Source: Lepas anatifera (Eukaryota > Arthropoda > Thecostraca > Lepadidae). From it: a stretch of DNA of 64,000 nt. The translations under genes and the position numbers were made by a program. Position 1 is the stretch's first letter, and each line of letters opens with the position of its first letter. Location of the stretch: positions 1 to 64,000 of the forward strand of contig JAOTON010000977.1 of NCBI GenBank assembly GCA_034440635.1. The letters run 5' to 3'. Shown here piece by piece: positions 1-11,838 of the stretch. A model generated the notes under the pieces. The model did no database searches. It was not told the DNA's origin and was given only the letters and a program-made list of their open reading frames with translations.

Positions 1-254
1 CCTATTTCAATCGAATTGGGAATAAATAAAATTATGTATCAGCCAATGCAGCTGGCAACCCATTTCCACACATTTGATGAGTTCTTGGTCTTAGCAAGGG
101 AAGCTGCTTGTCAGCAGCAGGTTAAATATTGGCAGGCCACGTTATTTTTTGTCGGTGACGACGCTTCTGTTGACAGCAGCAGGAGCTGCACAAAGGGAAT
201 ATTGCCCCGCTCAATTCCCAAGCTTAGATTTTAGTCCACCACCATGATGGCTAT

Positions 255-409
255 CCTTCACGGCGCAACGTCAAAATGTAAGGGGAGGGGGCACCATGGG
301 CTTTTCAGCCCCATTTATTTCGAGTCAGCGCCATGGGGCTCGTCTTAAAATTTCTGATTTAATGGGAGGCACCGTGCCCAGTGTCCCCCCTAGAGTTCCG
401 CCGCCAGTG
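255..409 (+). mobile_element. short non-autonomous DNA element, MITE family G copy 1
   Basis: A 155-bp element with GC-rich ends; the right end reads CCGCCGCCAGTG. It is bounded by the direct repeat ATGGCTAT (247-254 and 410-417), an 8-bp target duplication. The interior shares GGGAGGGGGCACCATGG and AAAATTTCTGATTTAA with the copy at 18283-18439, which has its own 8-bp duplication. An 8-bp duplication suggests hAT-type mobilisation. It has no coding capacity. Confidence 0.65.
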
Positions 410-649
410 ATGGCTATCAAAGATGATGGAGGCAAAGATGGTTGTTGTAGAAAACTTTTTCTAGTGGCAGCTGCGACTTTGCTTGTCTACTTTTTCCTGC
501 ATTGCTCATCGCAAAATCTTGTGAATTTGAATGACATATGAATATTAAGCTTCAAAACATGATTTACACCAAGGTTGGACGCTTCAAAGGGAATGCCATA
601 TCCAACAGGAATGGGCTGCGTAGAAGTTCTCCTGTCAGCTATATTCCGT

Positions 650-1157
650 CGGTACTTCTCATCACTATCGCTTCATATCCCAGCCGCAAGATGTCAGGGC
701 GGTCAGAGTAAGCTGCAGCCGGGACCTCGGTGTGACCAGTGCCGCGGCAGGGCTTTGATGACCGACGAGGCCCCCGGCGCGGGGGGCGGTCCTCTCCGGT
801 ATTGTCGCGCAGGTGCAGCACGCGAGCTGCCACAGCACCTGCCGCCACCCTCCCGGGGCTGTCGGCGTGTAAGGACAAACAGCTGCGGCCTCCACCCCCG
901 CCGCTGACCAGTCAGCGGCTCCGGGCGTCATTCGGCGGCATCACACTCCGGCAATCGGGCGGAGGTTCTCTGTGAATCCAGGCGTCTCCGTGAATAGTTT
1001 CGATCGCCTGCCGTGCGGACCGTCGTTGAAAGTTCGGAGGTCCGGGAATCTTGCAGTCTTTTGTGATCCATCGTGAATACTTCCTGTGAGAACTGTGGCT
1101 GTAGGTGGAACGCATCTCAGCTGCCCTGGGAGGTATCTTCTGTGTTACCAGGCAGAG
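650..1157 (+). promoter_or_regulatory. GC/CpG-rich promoter and 5' leader upstream of exon 1 (inferred)
   Basis: The stretch from about 690 to 1020 is markedly richer in G+C and CpG than its surroundings and lies just before the first proposed coding exon. I see no clear TATA box. The reading frame of exon 1 is closed by a TGA near 1074, so sequence before 1158 is probably untranslated. Short open frames here on both strands look like by-products of GC richness. Confidence 0.35.
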
Positions 1158-1195
1158 ATGCTCACCGCCGGTTCTCTGCTCTGGTCCTTGTACAA
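1158..1195 (+). CDS. host gene exon 1 (start exon), Pro/Ser-rich protein of unknown function
   Basis: The ATG at 1158 opens a 12-codon frame (MLTAGSLLWSLY) that ends at a strong splice donor, AA|GTGAGT, with GT at 1196. The exon ends in phase 2 (two bases of a codon). The best downstream acceptor in frame, at 18922-18923, begins an exon with one leftover base, so the join gives an Asn codon and keeps the long frame open. The ATG follows an in-frame TGA and GC-rich DNA, which supports a start exon. It is very short; the real start could lie in an unseen upstream exon. I do not recognise the product. Confidence 0.5.
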
Positions 1196-1699
1196 GTGAG
1201 TCTCTTCTTATTTTTTCTGAATGATTAATATGCATTTTTTAGAAATATTTGCAAGCTCGGATTCTGTGGTCGAAATCTGAGTCAAGTTTTTAAGGAATTT
1301 TTTCCCGAAACTTTGTCTCAATAATTCAAATGGACAGTTCTTGTAATGCTGAGCAATATTGAGAGCCAGACTTTAACGTCTCACGAAGCACAGGGCGTCC
1401 GTCCTTCTCAGGTCCTCCCAGTGGTCAGATGCCAGGTGACCTCCGTCGAGTAATAGTGTCGGGTCTAATAGGGGCGTATTTTGGTCCCCAGCCCTTCCCA
1501 TCGGTTCCAGCCTCTTGGTCAGCCTCCCCAGATAACCGAATACCTGTTGCTCGGTGAAGGCTTTTGCGATGTTGGGTGAAAGTCGCTATGGCTCTGTAAG
1601 GCTCATTATCTTCGCCTGGTTGGTGAGCGGAAAACGGTGCCACACAGTACTGTCGTGTTTGGTATACCTGTTCCCTGATTCACCTTTCATCATTCCTGA
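1196..1699. other. intron 1 start, no recognised feature
   Basis: AT-rich sequence with no open frame or repeat I can support. Confidence 0.4.
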
Positions 1700-1970
1700 T
1701 AATTTCAAAACCGTATGATGACAAGTCAGGTTGCCAGGCCAGGCGAAGTGACCTCGCCTACAATATCATTTTAAGTGGCAGCAGTTAGAGTATGTTAATC
1801 GATTTATTTGAATTCTATAGCACATAATAAGGCCACCAACACCGAGTACCAAAATATATAGTGACGGGATTTTCGATATTGATGACGTATGGCCGTGAAC
1901 GGGCTATAATCTCTCTGTAAAGTGCTGCGTGCCGATCTCGAAAAGGTAGCTCGAAGGCTGGAAAACCATT
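1700..1970 (-). repeat. decayed F1-like repeat remnant
   Basis: The order of weakly matching blocks follows the interior of F1 in minus orientation: GTCAGGTTGCC, AAGTGACCTCGCC, then CCACCAACACCGAGTACC and GATATTGATGACGTATGG. No TTAA-flanked ends are found. It is probably an old relative of F1. Confidence 0.4.
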
Positions 1971-2133
1971 CCTTACGAGACGGTTTTATTCCGTTTCTGC
2001 AGACGGAGACGGGCATCACAATTCCGAACAACCCCCATGCTCACAGGAACGTCAGTTCGAACCAAATATAACGCAATTATCGATAAATCCGTAACACGAC
2101 CAACTCTAAATATCCATCATACCTATACCTTAA

Positions 2134-2967
2134 CACGCGCATTGACGGGGGTCTGAGCCACCTTCGCTTTGACGGGGGGCGGGTACCCGTCCCCTAAGAT
2201 CTCGAGAACCACGGTAGGTAGCGAAAAACAGTAAATGGCGTTGGGTTGCCCATCTACTTCTCCATCGAAAACATTTGTACCATTTTTTTGTCAGGTCACA
2301 TTTAAGGTCACGAGAGGTCAAAACATACCGGCATAGGGATAACATGTAAATTAAGTTTTTCGGCCATTACATCTGAACAAGTAAAGGTAGAGCAAAACGA
2401 CTTCAACTATATGAATCCTCTCAGCAAGCCGAATCGAATGACATAATTTGACCTTGCTAGGTCAAATCAAGGATTTGACCTGACCTGAGGTCAGGTCAGG
2501 GTCAAATTATATAAAATGCATATCATTAGAACTGCAAACCCAGGCGAGTCTAACGCAGCTAAAATAAATGCTCTATCACCATCCGTTACTGAATTATTCC
2601 GTAAACACCATTTTCCCATGTATTTCCAATGGAGAGGTCATGCCTCGTACCTGACCTTAGGTCATCGATATCAAAAATACCGGAACATATCTTAGAGAAC
2701 TCGGTTGGGTCATTATGTGATGTGAGTTTCAATCGGATAAGTTCACCCTGCTCCGACTTATGCTATCTTAAACTTTTTTTGAGGTCGGTGCACTTGACCT
2801 GTACTGGTGACCTGACCTGAGATGACCTAACCTTAAAATTTTCACAGACGTTGTAAAAATGATGAGAGAAAAGGTATGCCAAATACGGCGACGCTACGCG
2901 CCGCCGTTTTTCTGCTATCTCCGAAAAACTCGAGGGGGCGGGTACCCGCCCCCCGTCAATGCGCGTG
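2134..2967 (+). mobile_element. F1 element copy 1 (TTAA-flanked, non-autonomous)
   Basis: It begins CACGCGCATTGACGGGG and ends CCGTCAATGCGCGTG, which are inverted copies, with TTAA on both sides (2130-2133, 2968-2971). At 834 bp it carries no credible protein. Both ends have GC-rich near-palindromes around GGCGGGTACCCG. The interior carries a run of TGACCT and AGGTCA motifs centred near 2487. TTAA targeting is typical of piggyBac and Kolobok transposons; which superfamily moves F1 cannot be told without a transposase. Confidence 0.85.
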
Positions 2968-3275
2968 TTAAAGGATAACTTCACAATTCTTGAACAACGT
3001 GACCTTCCAAGCACTAATCTGAAAGACAACACCTTTGCAATATTAACGGACCGACTCGTTGTGCTTCCATAGATGACGGCAACGCGCATTTTCTCTATCT
3101 CGCCGTATACAGACATCTGGCTTCATCACGGGACCCCACCGGCTCGGGATCACGGCTCACAAATAGTTACATAGTCGCCAGAGACCTACGAGAATCAAAT
3201 GTGTCGTTACAAAAGATAATTATGATAAGTCGAAAACCCAGAAAAGTAATATGGGAAACCTCAGATGTAACTTAA

Positions 3276-4112
3276 CACGCGCATTGACGGGGGTCTGAGC
3301 CACCTTCGCATTGACGGGGGGGCGGGTACCCGCCCCCTAAGATCTCGAGAACCACGGTAGGTAGCGAAAAACGGTAAACGGCGTTGGGCTGCCCATCCAT
3401 TTCTCCATCGAAAACATTTGAACCATTTTTTGTCAGGTCACATTTAAGGTCACAAGAGGTCAAAACATGCCCGTCATAGGGATAACATGTAAATTCAGTT
3501 TTTCGGCCATTACATCTGAACAAGTAAAGATAGAGCAAAACGACTTGAACCGTATGAATCCTCTTAGTAAGCCGAATCGAATGATATATAATTTGACCTT
3601 GCTAGGTCAAATAAAGAATTTGACCTGACCTGAGGTCAGGTCAGGGTCAAATTATATAAAATGCATATCATTAGAACCGCAAAGCCCAGGCGAGTCTAAT
3701 GCAGCTAAAATAAATGCTCTATCACCATCCGTTACTGAGTTATTCTGTAAAAACCATTTTTCCATGTATTTCCAATGGAGAGGTCATGCCTCGTACCTGA
3801 CCTTAGGTCATCGATATCAAAAATACCGGAACATATTTTAGAGAACTCGGTGGGGCCATTATGTGATATGCGTTTCAATCGGATAAGTTCACCCTGCACC
3901 GACTTATGCTATCTTAAACTTTTTTTGAGGTCGGGTCACTTGACCTGTACTGGTGACCTGACCTGAGGTGACTTAACCTTAAAATTTTCACAGACGTTGT
4001 AAAAATGATGAGGGAAAAGGTATACCAAGTACGGCGGCGCTACGCGCCGCCGTTTTTCTACTATCTCCGAAAAACCCGAGGGGGCGGGTACCCGCCCCCG
4101 TCAATGCGCGTG
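3276..4112 (+). mobile_element. F1 element copy 2
   Basis: This 837-bp copy has the same orientation as copy 1, only about 300 bp away, with TTAA at 3272-3275 and 4113-4116. Two perfect palindromes sit near the right end: CGGCGGCGC-TAC-GCGCCGCCG (4032-4052) and a 20-bp one centred on GGGTACCC (4080-4099). It is close in sequence to copies 3, 6 and 7. Confidence 0.87.
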
Positions 4113-4116
4113 TTAA

Positions 4117-4719
4117 TTTCAAAAGCAGATCACGCATAGCAAATCACAATGATTCATAAGAGCGTGCAATGGGATGGGCACATATAGCCTCAGCAGCTGA
4201 CGTGCCCGAAAACACCAATCATCATTATAAGTACTTAAGGGGGGACAGCCGGGCTCTACGCACATCCTGTCACCACAGCGTCCGTCAGCGGAAAGACCAA
4301 CGCCCCTCGACAGCCGACTCAGGTCACCACACAGGGCCCGCAGCAATCGGCGTGACGTCACTCGAAATCCCTGCTCACAAGAACCACTATCGAAAATAAT
4401 CGCTCCTCCAGCGGAAACCGCAGACATTTCACAACTCAAGAACAGCCTATTTTAGAATATTCTACCAAAACAGCGCAAGTTATGTTTATTCCAAATACAA
4501 AGCACTTATTACACCTCAGCACTAGGCTCACGTCACGTGACGTCAGTGGCCTGACCCATGTTTTCCACAGACCGCCAGCCATCCAGCGGTAGGAGGATCA
4601 ACCGACAGTACACATTGACCCCGGCCTTTGCGCTCTCAAAAATGCCACTGGTACTTCGCAAACAGGCTGCAAACGGCGCTTACACTCTCAATAATAAGCC
4701 TCTGTAAAAGCTGAGATAT
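4117..4719. other. intron DNA, no recognised feature
   Basis: Short open frames occur on both strands but have no recognisable motif and no splice context. Confidence 0.35.
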
Positions 4720-5080
4720 GCGTTTCTCAGTACCTATGTCATATATCATCTTCACAATTTCATGTGTTTGTGACTCATTCCTGAGTTTAAAATTGTAAAA
4801 AACCTGTGACCCTTGGCAAGTCATCTGAGGTCAAGAAACCAATATTCGATATTCACTCAATAATGTTTGAGTAAACAAAGATAGTGCTTTCATTTTGCCA
4901 TAAATTTATTTGCATTGTCGCTGCGAGTCAAATGATGTATGTACATAATAACCATACTAGTTCACGTTGGGTCAATTCGCTCACCCTAGGTCATGTCAAA
5001 CTTTGAATGTGACCTAGCATGGTAGAGCTCTATTTCATTCGATTCCCTGTTTGCAAGAGGATTACAGTGGTGTGTCAATA
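4720..5080 (-). repeat. decayed F1-like repeat remnant
   Basis: Blocks such as TCATTCGATTCCCTGTTTGC followed by AAGAGGATT parallel the F1 interior in minus orientation (ATTCGATTCGGCTTGC, then AAGAGGATTC). It contains TGACC and AGGTCA motifs. Termini are lost. Confidence 0.4.
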
Positions 5081-5412
5081 ACGGCCGCTTAATATTTGGT
5101 TGGAGGTTATTGGCAAACAAGTAACCAACCCTTAGTATAGGTACTGGCTCATCCTCAGTCTCCACTGGCCTCAACCTAGTCTAAACCCAAACTTGTTAGC
5201 CACTATCGATAGGTGCTTAGAACAGTTTCCAAATGACTGGGTAAGGACCGTCCTACATAACTCTTAGATTACATAAATTGCGTTTATGTCGAGCCACTGC
5301 ATGTGCCCCAGCGAAGAACCAGCGGGGCACCTCACCATTTCCTGCTCGTGTCGGTGCCTCGAGTTGAGACGGTGAAAAGGGGCTTGTTTCGCCGGGCGGT
5401 GCTTGCTTTTAA

Positions 5413-6254
5413 CACGCGCATTGACGGGGGGGCGGGTACCCGCCCCCTCGGGTTTTTCGGAGATAGGAGAAAAACGGCGGCGCGTAGCGCCGCCGTACTT
5501 GGTATACCTTTTTCCTCATCATTTTTACAACTTCTGTGAAAATTTTAAGGTTAAGGTTATCTCAGGTCAGGTCACCAGTACAGGTCAAGTGACCCGACCT
5601 CAAAAAAAAGTTTAAGATAGCATAAGTCAGAGCAGGGTGAACTTATCCGATTGAAACTCATATCACATAATGGCCCCACCGAGCTCTCTAAAATATGTTC
5701 CGGTATTCTTGATATCGATGACCTAAGGTCAGGTACGACGCATGACCTCTCCATTGGAAATACATTGGAAAAATGGTTTTTACGGAATAACTCAGTAACG
5801 GATGGTGATAGAGCATTTATTTTAGCTGCATTAGACTCGCCTGGGCTTTGCAGTTCTAATGATATGCATTTTATATAATTTGACCCTGACCTGACCTCAG
5901 GTCAGGTCAAATCCTTGATTTGACCTAGCAAGGTCAAATTATATATCATTCGATTCGGCTTGCTAAGAGGATTCATATAGTTTAAGTCGTTTTGCTCTAT
6001 CTTTACTTGTTCAGATGTAATGCCCGAAAAACTGAATTTTACATGTTATCCCTATGACGGGCATGTTTTGACCCCTCGTGACCTTAAATGTGACCTGACA
6101 AAAAAATGGTTCAAATGTTTTCGATGGAGAAGTGGATGGGCAGCCCAACGCCGTTTACCGTTTTTCGCTACCTACCGTGGTTCTTGATATCTTAGGGGGC
6201 GGGTACCCGCCCCCGTCAATGCGAAGGCGGCTCAGACCCCCGTCAATGCGCGTG
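5413..6254 (-). mobile_element. F1 element copy 3
   Basis: 842 bp, inverted relative to copies 1 and 2. TTAA lies at 5409-5412 and 6255-6258. Ends are CACGCGCATTGACGGGG and CCCCGTCAATGCGCGTG. The end carrying the doubled GCATTGACGG motif is on the right. Open frames of 65-78 codons recur in other copies but occur on both strands over palindromic DNA, so I do not call them genes. Confidence 0.87.
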
Positions 6255-6258
6255 TTAA

Positions 6259-9007
6259 CGCACACGTCGGTCGCTGCCCCGAGGCGGATCCTTTTAAATC
6301 GCCACATGCTAGTTTTAAGTCTAGTGTAATTAGATACATTAAAGATCACCTTTTTTAAAATTATCCGTATGCTATGGAATTTTATTCGTCGAATGAACTG
6401 CTGAAGTTGTTTTAAGCCATTCTTTTACCGTTTTGAATGTGTTTTACCTTATGTTTTTAGTCATTTGGTCCCTTTACCACCAATAGGAGATATATCATTG
6501 AAAATACTCATCTAGTGTTTCCTTTTATGTCCATGACTTCAGCTTTAATTGGGCCAGATGCCTGTTGCTGATCTAAGACAAATACAAATAAAAATAGCCT
6601 CCTTGATATTTTAATCTGAAGGTATATTCTAAGATTCGCAATGTTCAGTGACCTGTAGCGTCCTAGCTTTTGCCTTCACTAAAACATGGATGGCACTGTA
6701 ATAACAAACGATTTAAGTGCTTTTGAATGGTGTTTCTGCTATGCTAGAATGGTGTTTTGAAAGGAAACGTTTCTGGCTATGTTGGTTCCTGAGACAAAGG
6801 AGGCTTGTTAGTACACCGCATTTAAGCGATTTGGACCTAATTTGACCACTAGTGACCTCAATATTGACCTCTAGTGACCTCAGTATTGACCTGACAAGAA
6901 GGACTCGAGTAACCTCGATTGAATCTGGAAGAAGGTTTTGATGGTTTTTTTCCGTGTGTTTCTAAATTTCTTAAGTTTTCGATTTCAAGGGGAGCTTTTT
7001 GATCCCCCAGGGTGAAGTTGGCTCCTACCCACCACCGAGGTACAGGTTAAGCAGAGTGACAAAACGGAGTGTACGCAATAAAAAACAAGAGTGACCTTTT
7101 GGCTCTTGAGATGTGCCCACTGGAGCCCTAAGAGTGCCCTTTTCCGTTTTGGCCCATAGTAAAAATTCTGATAACATATATACGTACTGAGTCTCAGGGG
7201 CCGATCCCAAAACTTTTCCCGTGCACTGTCGCTGCATAGCCTATGAGCCGTGGGCCGGAACCCATTGTTCTACCAATAACGTTACCGAGGGGTGGGGAAA
7301 GGAGTTTTTATCTGCGTGAAATATGTTTCAAACAAAATAAAATGTTTTAGATAGAAACCTTTCTTTCTGCACATGTTCAAACCAAGCTTCTGTTTTGGAG
7401 CCTTGCCAAAAGTACCTAGAATCAGAAGCATTACCTTTAAAACCTTCTCTAAAATTCGGAAAAACTTCATTTCCCATGAATTTTATCATTAAACGGGGTG
7501 ATGTTCAAAGAAAATACACTTACGAGTCCGAACAGGGGCTAGAGAGTCCTAGCCTCAGTGAAATAAAATATGTTCTATAGCAAGTGTAAGGAAAAGGCAA
7601 CAAGGATTCCGCATCCAACAAGTTTTTGGTTCTAGAGAGGAAGTTTTTGTCAGCAGTAGGGTTAAGATTGACTGGCTCCTTACTTTTTCGTCGGTGGCGA
7701 CAGTTATGGGAATATCCATAAAACATGCCCTAGTCCATCTTATGGAGCATTTTGAAATTTTCCGTTCATGTTCTGTTGCGATCACTTGTTGTCGTTGAAT
7801 CCCGTATTGAGTTTTTTGGACTCGAATCCAATCGTTCAGTTCAGAAAACAACGCTGAATGCTCAACAATGCCGGTCAGGAATGGGCGAAGTTAAAGCGCA
7901 TTTTTTTCGAATGTCAGAAACCCGTAGATAAATCATGGACGAGAGCCAGACATAGGTATGTCCCTACTGAGTGTGTGGGAGGAAGAAACAGTTGTGAAAC
8001 CTCGTAAGTGGGTCGCTAAATATGAAATTTAAAAACGGGAGAAATATTTAGATGTTGACACACCGTGAAATCGAGAAATAAATACTCACTAAAAATATTA
8101 ATAGGTTATGTGGACGTCAATTCAGATGGTTTTCTTTATTTTCAGGTACAGTTACACTTTGAATTGTCGTCTGAAATAATCAAACCCATGTCAGTTTCGT
8201 AAATAATCAATAGCTACAGTTTCTGCTATACAGAGAGCTAGACAAACCATATACACCTTCTTTATGATAGCAGGAACATCTCTGAGACGCTGGCTGGAAC
8301 TGTGTAAATTTAGACATCTCCTGACAACGCGTGAGTCGTCCGACGCGCACTTAGCCTTCGCCGGATTAGCTGCACTCTCTAAATCCGTTGCAACGCCATT
8401 CATCCGGCCGGCAGATCCGACGCCGAGTTTGTCGCGGCAGCCACGCGTGCGATGCCCCTGACAGCGGCCGGCGCCGCCACACGTGAGGGTGCCGCCCGGC
8501 TCCCAGACCGCGCACCTGGCAGCGTCCACCCACGGTTTTCAGTTGATGTGGGGAGATAGCGCCAACCTGTCACAGGGTGGCGCCCCGGCGTGCCGCGTTT
8601 TCCGCCGCTGAATCGCACTGATGGATGGCCACGGAGCATGGTGACGTCATCAGGTAGCTTCTTGATGAACTGGGTCAGACCAGATGCGGTGCTGTGTCAT
8701 GGCGCTGCGAGGGGCTCAGTAGTGACTTACGTAGTCTTCTCAGAACGTGTTTTGTTTGTGATAACAGAAGAGTGTGTTGATACTCAGTGTCATCCGGTGA
8801 ACGGAGCAAAAGGGATAGCCGACTGCCACCTGAACGGTAGAAATCCGATGAGAAAATGTTATTGCATGAAGGCCGCCAAGACCTTACTACCCTGCCTACC
8901 ACCTCTCTAAGTCACTGTCTCAGAGTATACTTTGACCTTACGATTAGTCATTTATGTAGGATATCGTAAAATAGTCTTCTCGTTCTTTGACGTTTTTCAG
9001 AAAGGAA
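6259..9007. other. long intronic stretch, no supported gene
   Basis: Mostly AT-rich sequence. A short cluster of TGACCTC repeats lies at 6840-6895. A CpG-rich pocket at about 8380-8640 yields small open frames on both strands and could be a regulatory island. Nothing shows coding motifs or paired splice sites. Confidence 0.35.
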
Positions 9008-9313
9008 CACGCTGACAAGGTACATACTGGCCTGTCTCCTCGAATCCTGGATATCAGATGCACTTAGATTAAACATTCAGGCACAACCCTTCCTCAGACT
9101 CAGGTAGTTCAAATCTCAAATTTCCAGTCATAGTGTAGCCAGACCTTGAATCAACTTTCTAGCTACCTGAATTCAAGGTCTGGCTACACTATGACTGGAA
9201 ATTTGAGATTTGAACTACCTGAGTCTGATGAAGGGCTGTACCCGAATATATAATCTAGGTGCATTTAATATCCAGGAGTCGAGGACACAGGCCAGTATAC
9301 ACCTTGTCAGCGT
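9008..9313. mobile_element. 300-bp hairpin (fold-back) MITE, copy 1
   Basis: The two halves are inverted copies. The inner 58 bp or so of each arm match almost perfectly (left arm to about 9150, right arm from about 9170) around a short loop near 9160. The outer 80 bp match imperfectly, ending GCTGACAAGGTACATACTGG and its counterpart CCAGTATACACCTTGTCAGC. Half of a related unit recurs at 58900-59125, so this is a dispersed family. Confidence 0.8.
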
Positions 9314-9779
9314 ATAATCATGCTCCTCGCCTCAGCACTCCAAAAATATCAACATTTGAAAGGAAGATGACTTAAAAGAATTTCTCGTTATCACCAATGG
9401 GTTCTGGATAGGATTTGACCGAATTGATAAAATACTAACTTTTGAATTATATCCTGACAGAACTGGATTCAGTGCCTGCAAAATTGTTCTTTAGAGGAAC
9501 ATTTTTATCTTATTTCGCGATGTTTTCAGCACATTTCTTCAAGCTATAACACCTACACATGAAATTAATCGTTACTTCAGTATATGGAACCAAATATAGA
9601 TGTTCCAGTAAGATCATTTTGCCCCTCTTCTTAGCCCCACCTAGTTCTGAATTGTGTTCAACAATCGATTTATAACTACAGGCGTCGAAAATGGTCCCAG
9701 AAACCTTGAAGTCACGTTGAGATTTGACACGATAAGGCAAAAATACTTCTAAAATGTAAACTTAACATTAGAATCACAC
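9314..9779. other. intron DNA, no recognised feature
   Basis: The first 50 bp (ATAATCATGCTCCTCGCCTC) also occur next to the related unit at 58.9 kb, so the repeat family may extend past its palindrome. The rest is unremarkable. Confidence 0.35.
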
Positions 9780-10005
9780 ATTTGCGGATTCTCGTCTCGA
9801 GTTAAGCGGGGCAGCGGGGATATCCGTTAGCTTCAGGCCCCAGTGTTCAGCCCTGGGCCGGTATCTGGCGCGGGGAGGGGGCAGCTGCTGCCGGTAAGTT
9901 ACAGCAGCGTGTGTCACAGCTTCTGGAATACGCAGCATTGGTTGCGGACGTGAGTGTTTCCGCACGTCACGTCACGTCACGTCACCGGCCTGCTGCCGGA
10001 GACAG
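9780..10005. promoter_or_regulatory. CpG-rich pocket before an 18-bp array, possible promoter
   Basis: GC- and CpG-rich, with a donor-like GCCG|GTAAGT at 9891. No start codon in a usable frame precedes it, so any exon here would be non-coding. CACGTCACGTCACGTCACGT lies at about 9962-9981. Confidence 0.2.
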
Positions 10006-10755
10006 CCGCAGCATCAGCGTCAGCTTCAGCCGCAGCGTCAGCGTCAGCCGCAGCGTCAGCGTCAGCCGCAGTGTCAGCATCAGCCGCAGCGTCAGCGTCA
10101 GTCGCAGCGTCAGCGTCAGCCGCAGTGTCAGCATCAGCCGCAGCGTCAGCGTCAGCCGCAGCGTCAGCGTCAGCCGCAGTGTCAGCGTCAGCCGCAGCGT
10201 CAGCGTCAGCCGCAGTGTCAGCATCAGCCGCAGCGTCAGCGTCAGCCGCAGCGTCAGCGTCAGCCGCAGTGTCAGCATCAGCCGCAGTGTCAGCATCAGC
10301 CGCAGCGTCAGCGTCAGCCGCAGCGTCAGCGTCAGCCGCAGTGTGAGCGTCAGCCGCAGCGTCAGCGTCAGCCGCAGTGTCAGCATCAGCCGCAGCGTCA
10401 GCGTCAGCCGCAGTGTCAGCGTCAGCCGCAGCGTCAGCGTCAGCCGCAGCGTCAGCGTCAGCCGCAGTGTCAGCATCAGCCGCAGCGTCAGCGTCAGCCG
10501 CAGTGTCAGCGTCAGCCGCAGCGTCAGCGTCAGCCGCAGTGTCAGCGTCAGCCGCAGCGTCAGCGTCAGCGGCAGCGTCAGCGTCAGCCGCAGCGTCAGC
10601 GTCAGCCGCAGCGTCAGCGTCAGCCGCAGTGTCAGCGTCAGCCGCAGCGTCAGCGTCAGCCGCAGCGTCAGCGTCAGCCGCAGCGTCAGCGTCAGCCGCA
10701 GCGTCAGCATCAGCCGCAGTGTCAGCATCAGCCGCAGCGTCAGCGTCAGCCGCGC
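10006..10755. repeat. 18-bp minisatellite, about 41 copies
   Basis: The unit is GCCGCAGCGTCAGCGTCA, itself built from three GCnnCA hexamers, with C/T and G/A variants (GTGTCA, GCATCA). Because 18 is a multiple of three and the unit lacks stops, long open frames appear in several frames on both strands (Ser-Val-Ser-Arg, Ala-Ser or Leu-Thr repeats). This is expected by chance and is not evidence of a protein. Confidence 0.92.
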
Positions 10756-11073
10756 GGCGGCACGTCCTATATCTCCTACTATGTCAGCGGGCGCGGTGGT
10801 CGACGCCGGGCCATCCGCGCACTCACGCCTTCATACAATACTGGGCACTCTCACAGCACCGGCAGCCTCTGTCCGACGGCTATGCAGACGAAACGGAACA
10901 GACTGGGTCTTGGGGATGAACTTGATTGCTCGATTTTTCGTGGTTCACTTAGTTCTTCTCAGAAGTGATTCTATTTACATTTTGAGTATTGATTCCACGG
11001 CTAGTGAGTGCTGTGATTTGGCTTAAATTATTGTTACTGATAACACCCGCACTAGAGATGGGTCTGGCAATAA
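10756..11073. other. intron DNA between array and F2 element
   Basis: No recognisable feature. An open frame running through here is only a continuation of the 18-bp array frame. Confidence 0.35.
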
Positions 11074-11834
11074 CGTGCACACGGGGGCCTGGTAGGTCTC
11101 CCTGATATCTCGGAAACTAAGAGGCTTAGAAAACGATGGTTGAGGGTGGTTGGGGGTTGTAGTGTTCTACGCTCATTTTCATTGACCTAGGTCGATATGT
11201 TCAATGTCAAACGAGATCATAAAAGTCAAATATTGGTCGTGCTGGAGACCTTTAGGCAAATGCCGTAATTTTGCCGGAAAGAGTCGGAAATATGGTAAAG
11301 GTGGACCCGGCACATGAAGGAAAAGCTGCAAAAAATAGTCTCTAAGACTTTGGGGTAGAGGTCATTCAAGGTCATTGACCTATGACGTCACATTATGGTA
11401 TACTCACTATAATGTTCATCATAACAAGCACTAAAGCAAGCGTTGGACTGGAAATGAGGAATGACCTTTACACATGACCTTTGATCTTGACCTTGACCTT
11501 TAAATTGAGTTACTGTAACCATGACGTCATAGAATAATATACGTCAGACCGGGTAACGCCATGTGACCGGAAGCACTACATCCAATGACCCTAAAAGTGC
11601 TGGTTTGCCCTGAGCTGTAACCTCTGACCTTGAACTTGACCTTCATTTTCAGCTTTATAACCCCTGACATTTCATCTCGTTTATTTGGCGTTAAGGCGTC
11701 ACCACTCGGTCTGCAATGCAAGTGAACTGATCCGACCGCGTGATTGTGGCAATCTCAAGATGTACGCCTCTCCGGCCACCTCTGGAAAAATAAGTGGGGG
11801 GGGAGGGCTCCGAGGCCCACCTCCAGTACGCGTG
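11074..11834 (+). mobile_element. F2 element copy A (TTAA-type, non-autonomous)
   Basis: It begins CGTGCACACGGGGGCC after TAA and ends CCTCCAGTACGCGTG followed by TTAA (11835-11838). Its interior parallels 28816-30551: GATATCTCGGAAACTAAGAG near the left end, ATTGACCTAGGTC, CACTCGGTCT and GGAAAAA before the right end. It contains many AGGTCA/TGACCT motifs. The outermost bases resemble F1, suggesting the same mobilising enzyme. No protein is encoded. Confidence 0.7.
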
Positions 11835-11838
11835 TTAA

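Noticed and set aside
3473..3491. TAGGGATAACA in F1, resembling the start of the I-SceI homing endonuclease site
   Set aside because: Matches only the first 11 bases; the rest differs and no homing endonuclease is present.
5651..5878. Recurrent 75-codon frame found in several F1 copies, with a 63-codon frame on the other strand
   Set aside because: Recurs only because the element recurs; both strands are open across the same palindrome-rich DNA and neither has a recognisable domain.
9911..11026. 371-codon Ser-Val-Ser-Arg frame and its 248-codon antisense Leu-Thr counterpart
   Set aside because: Products of the 18-bp array; six-frame openness is expected from the unit.
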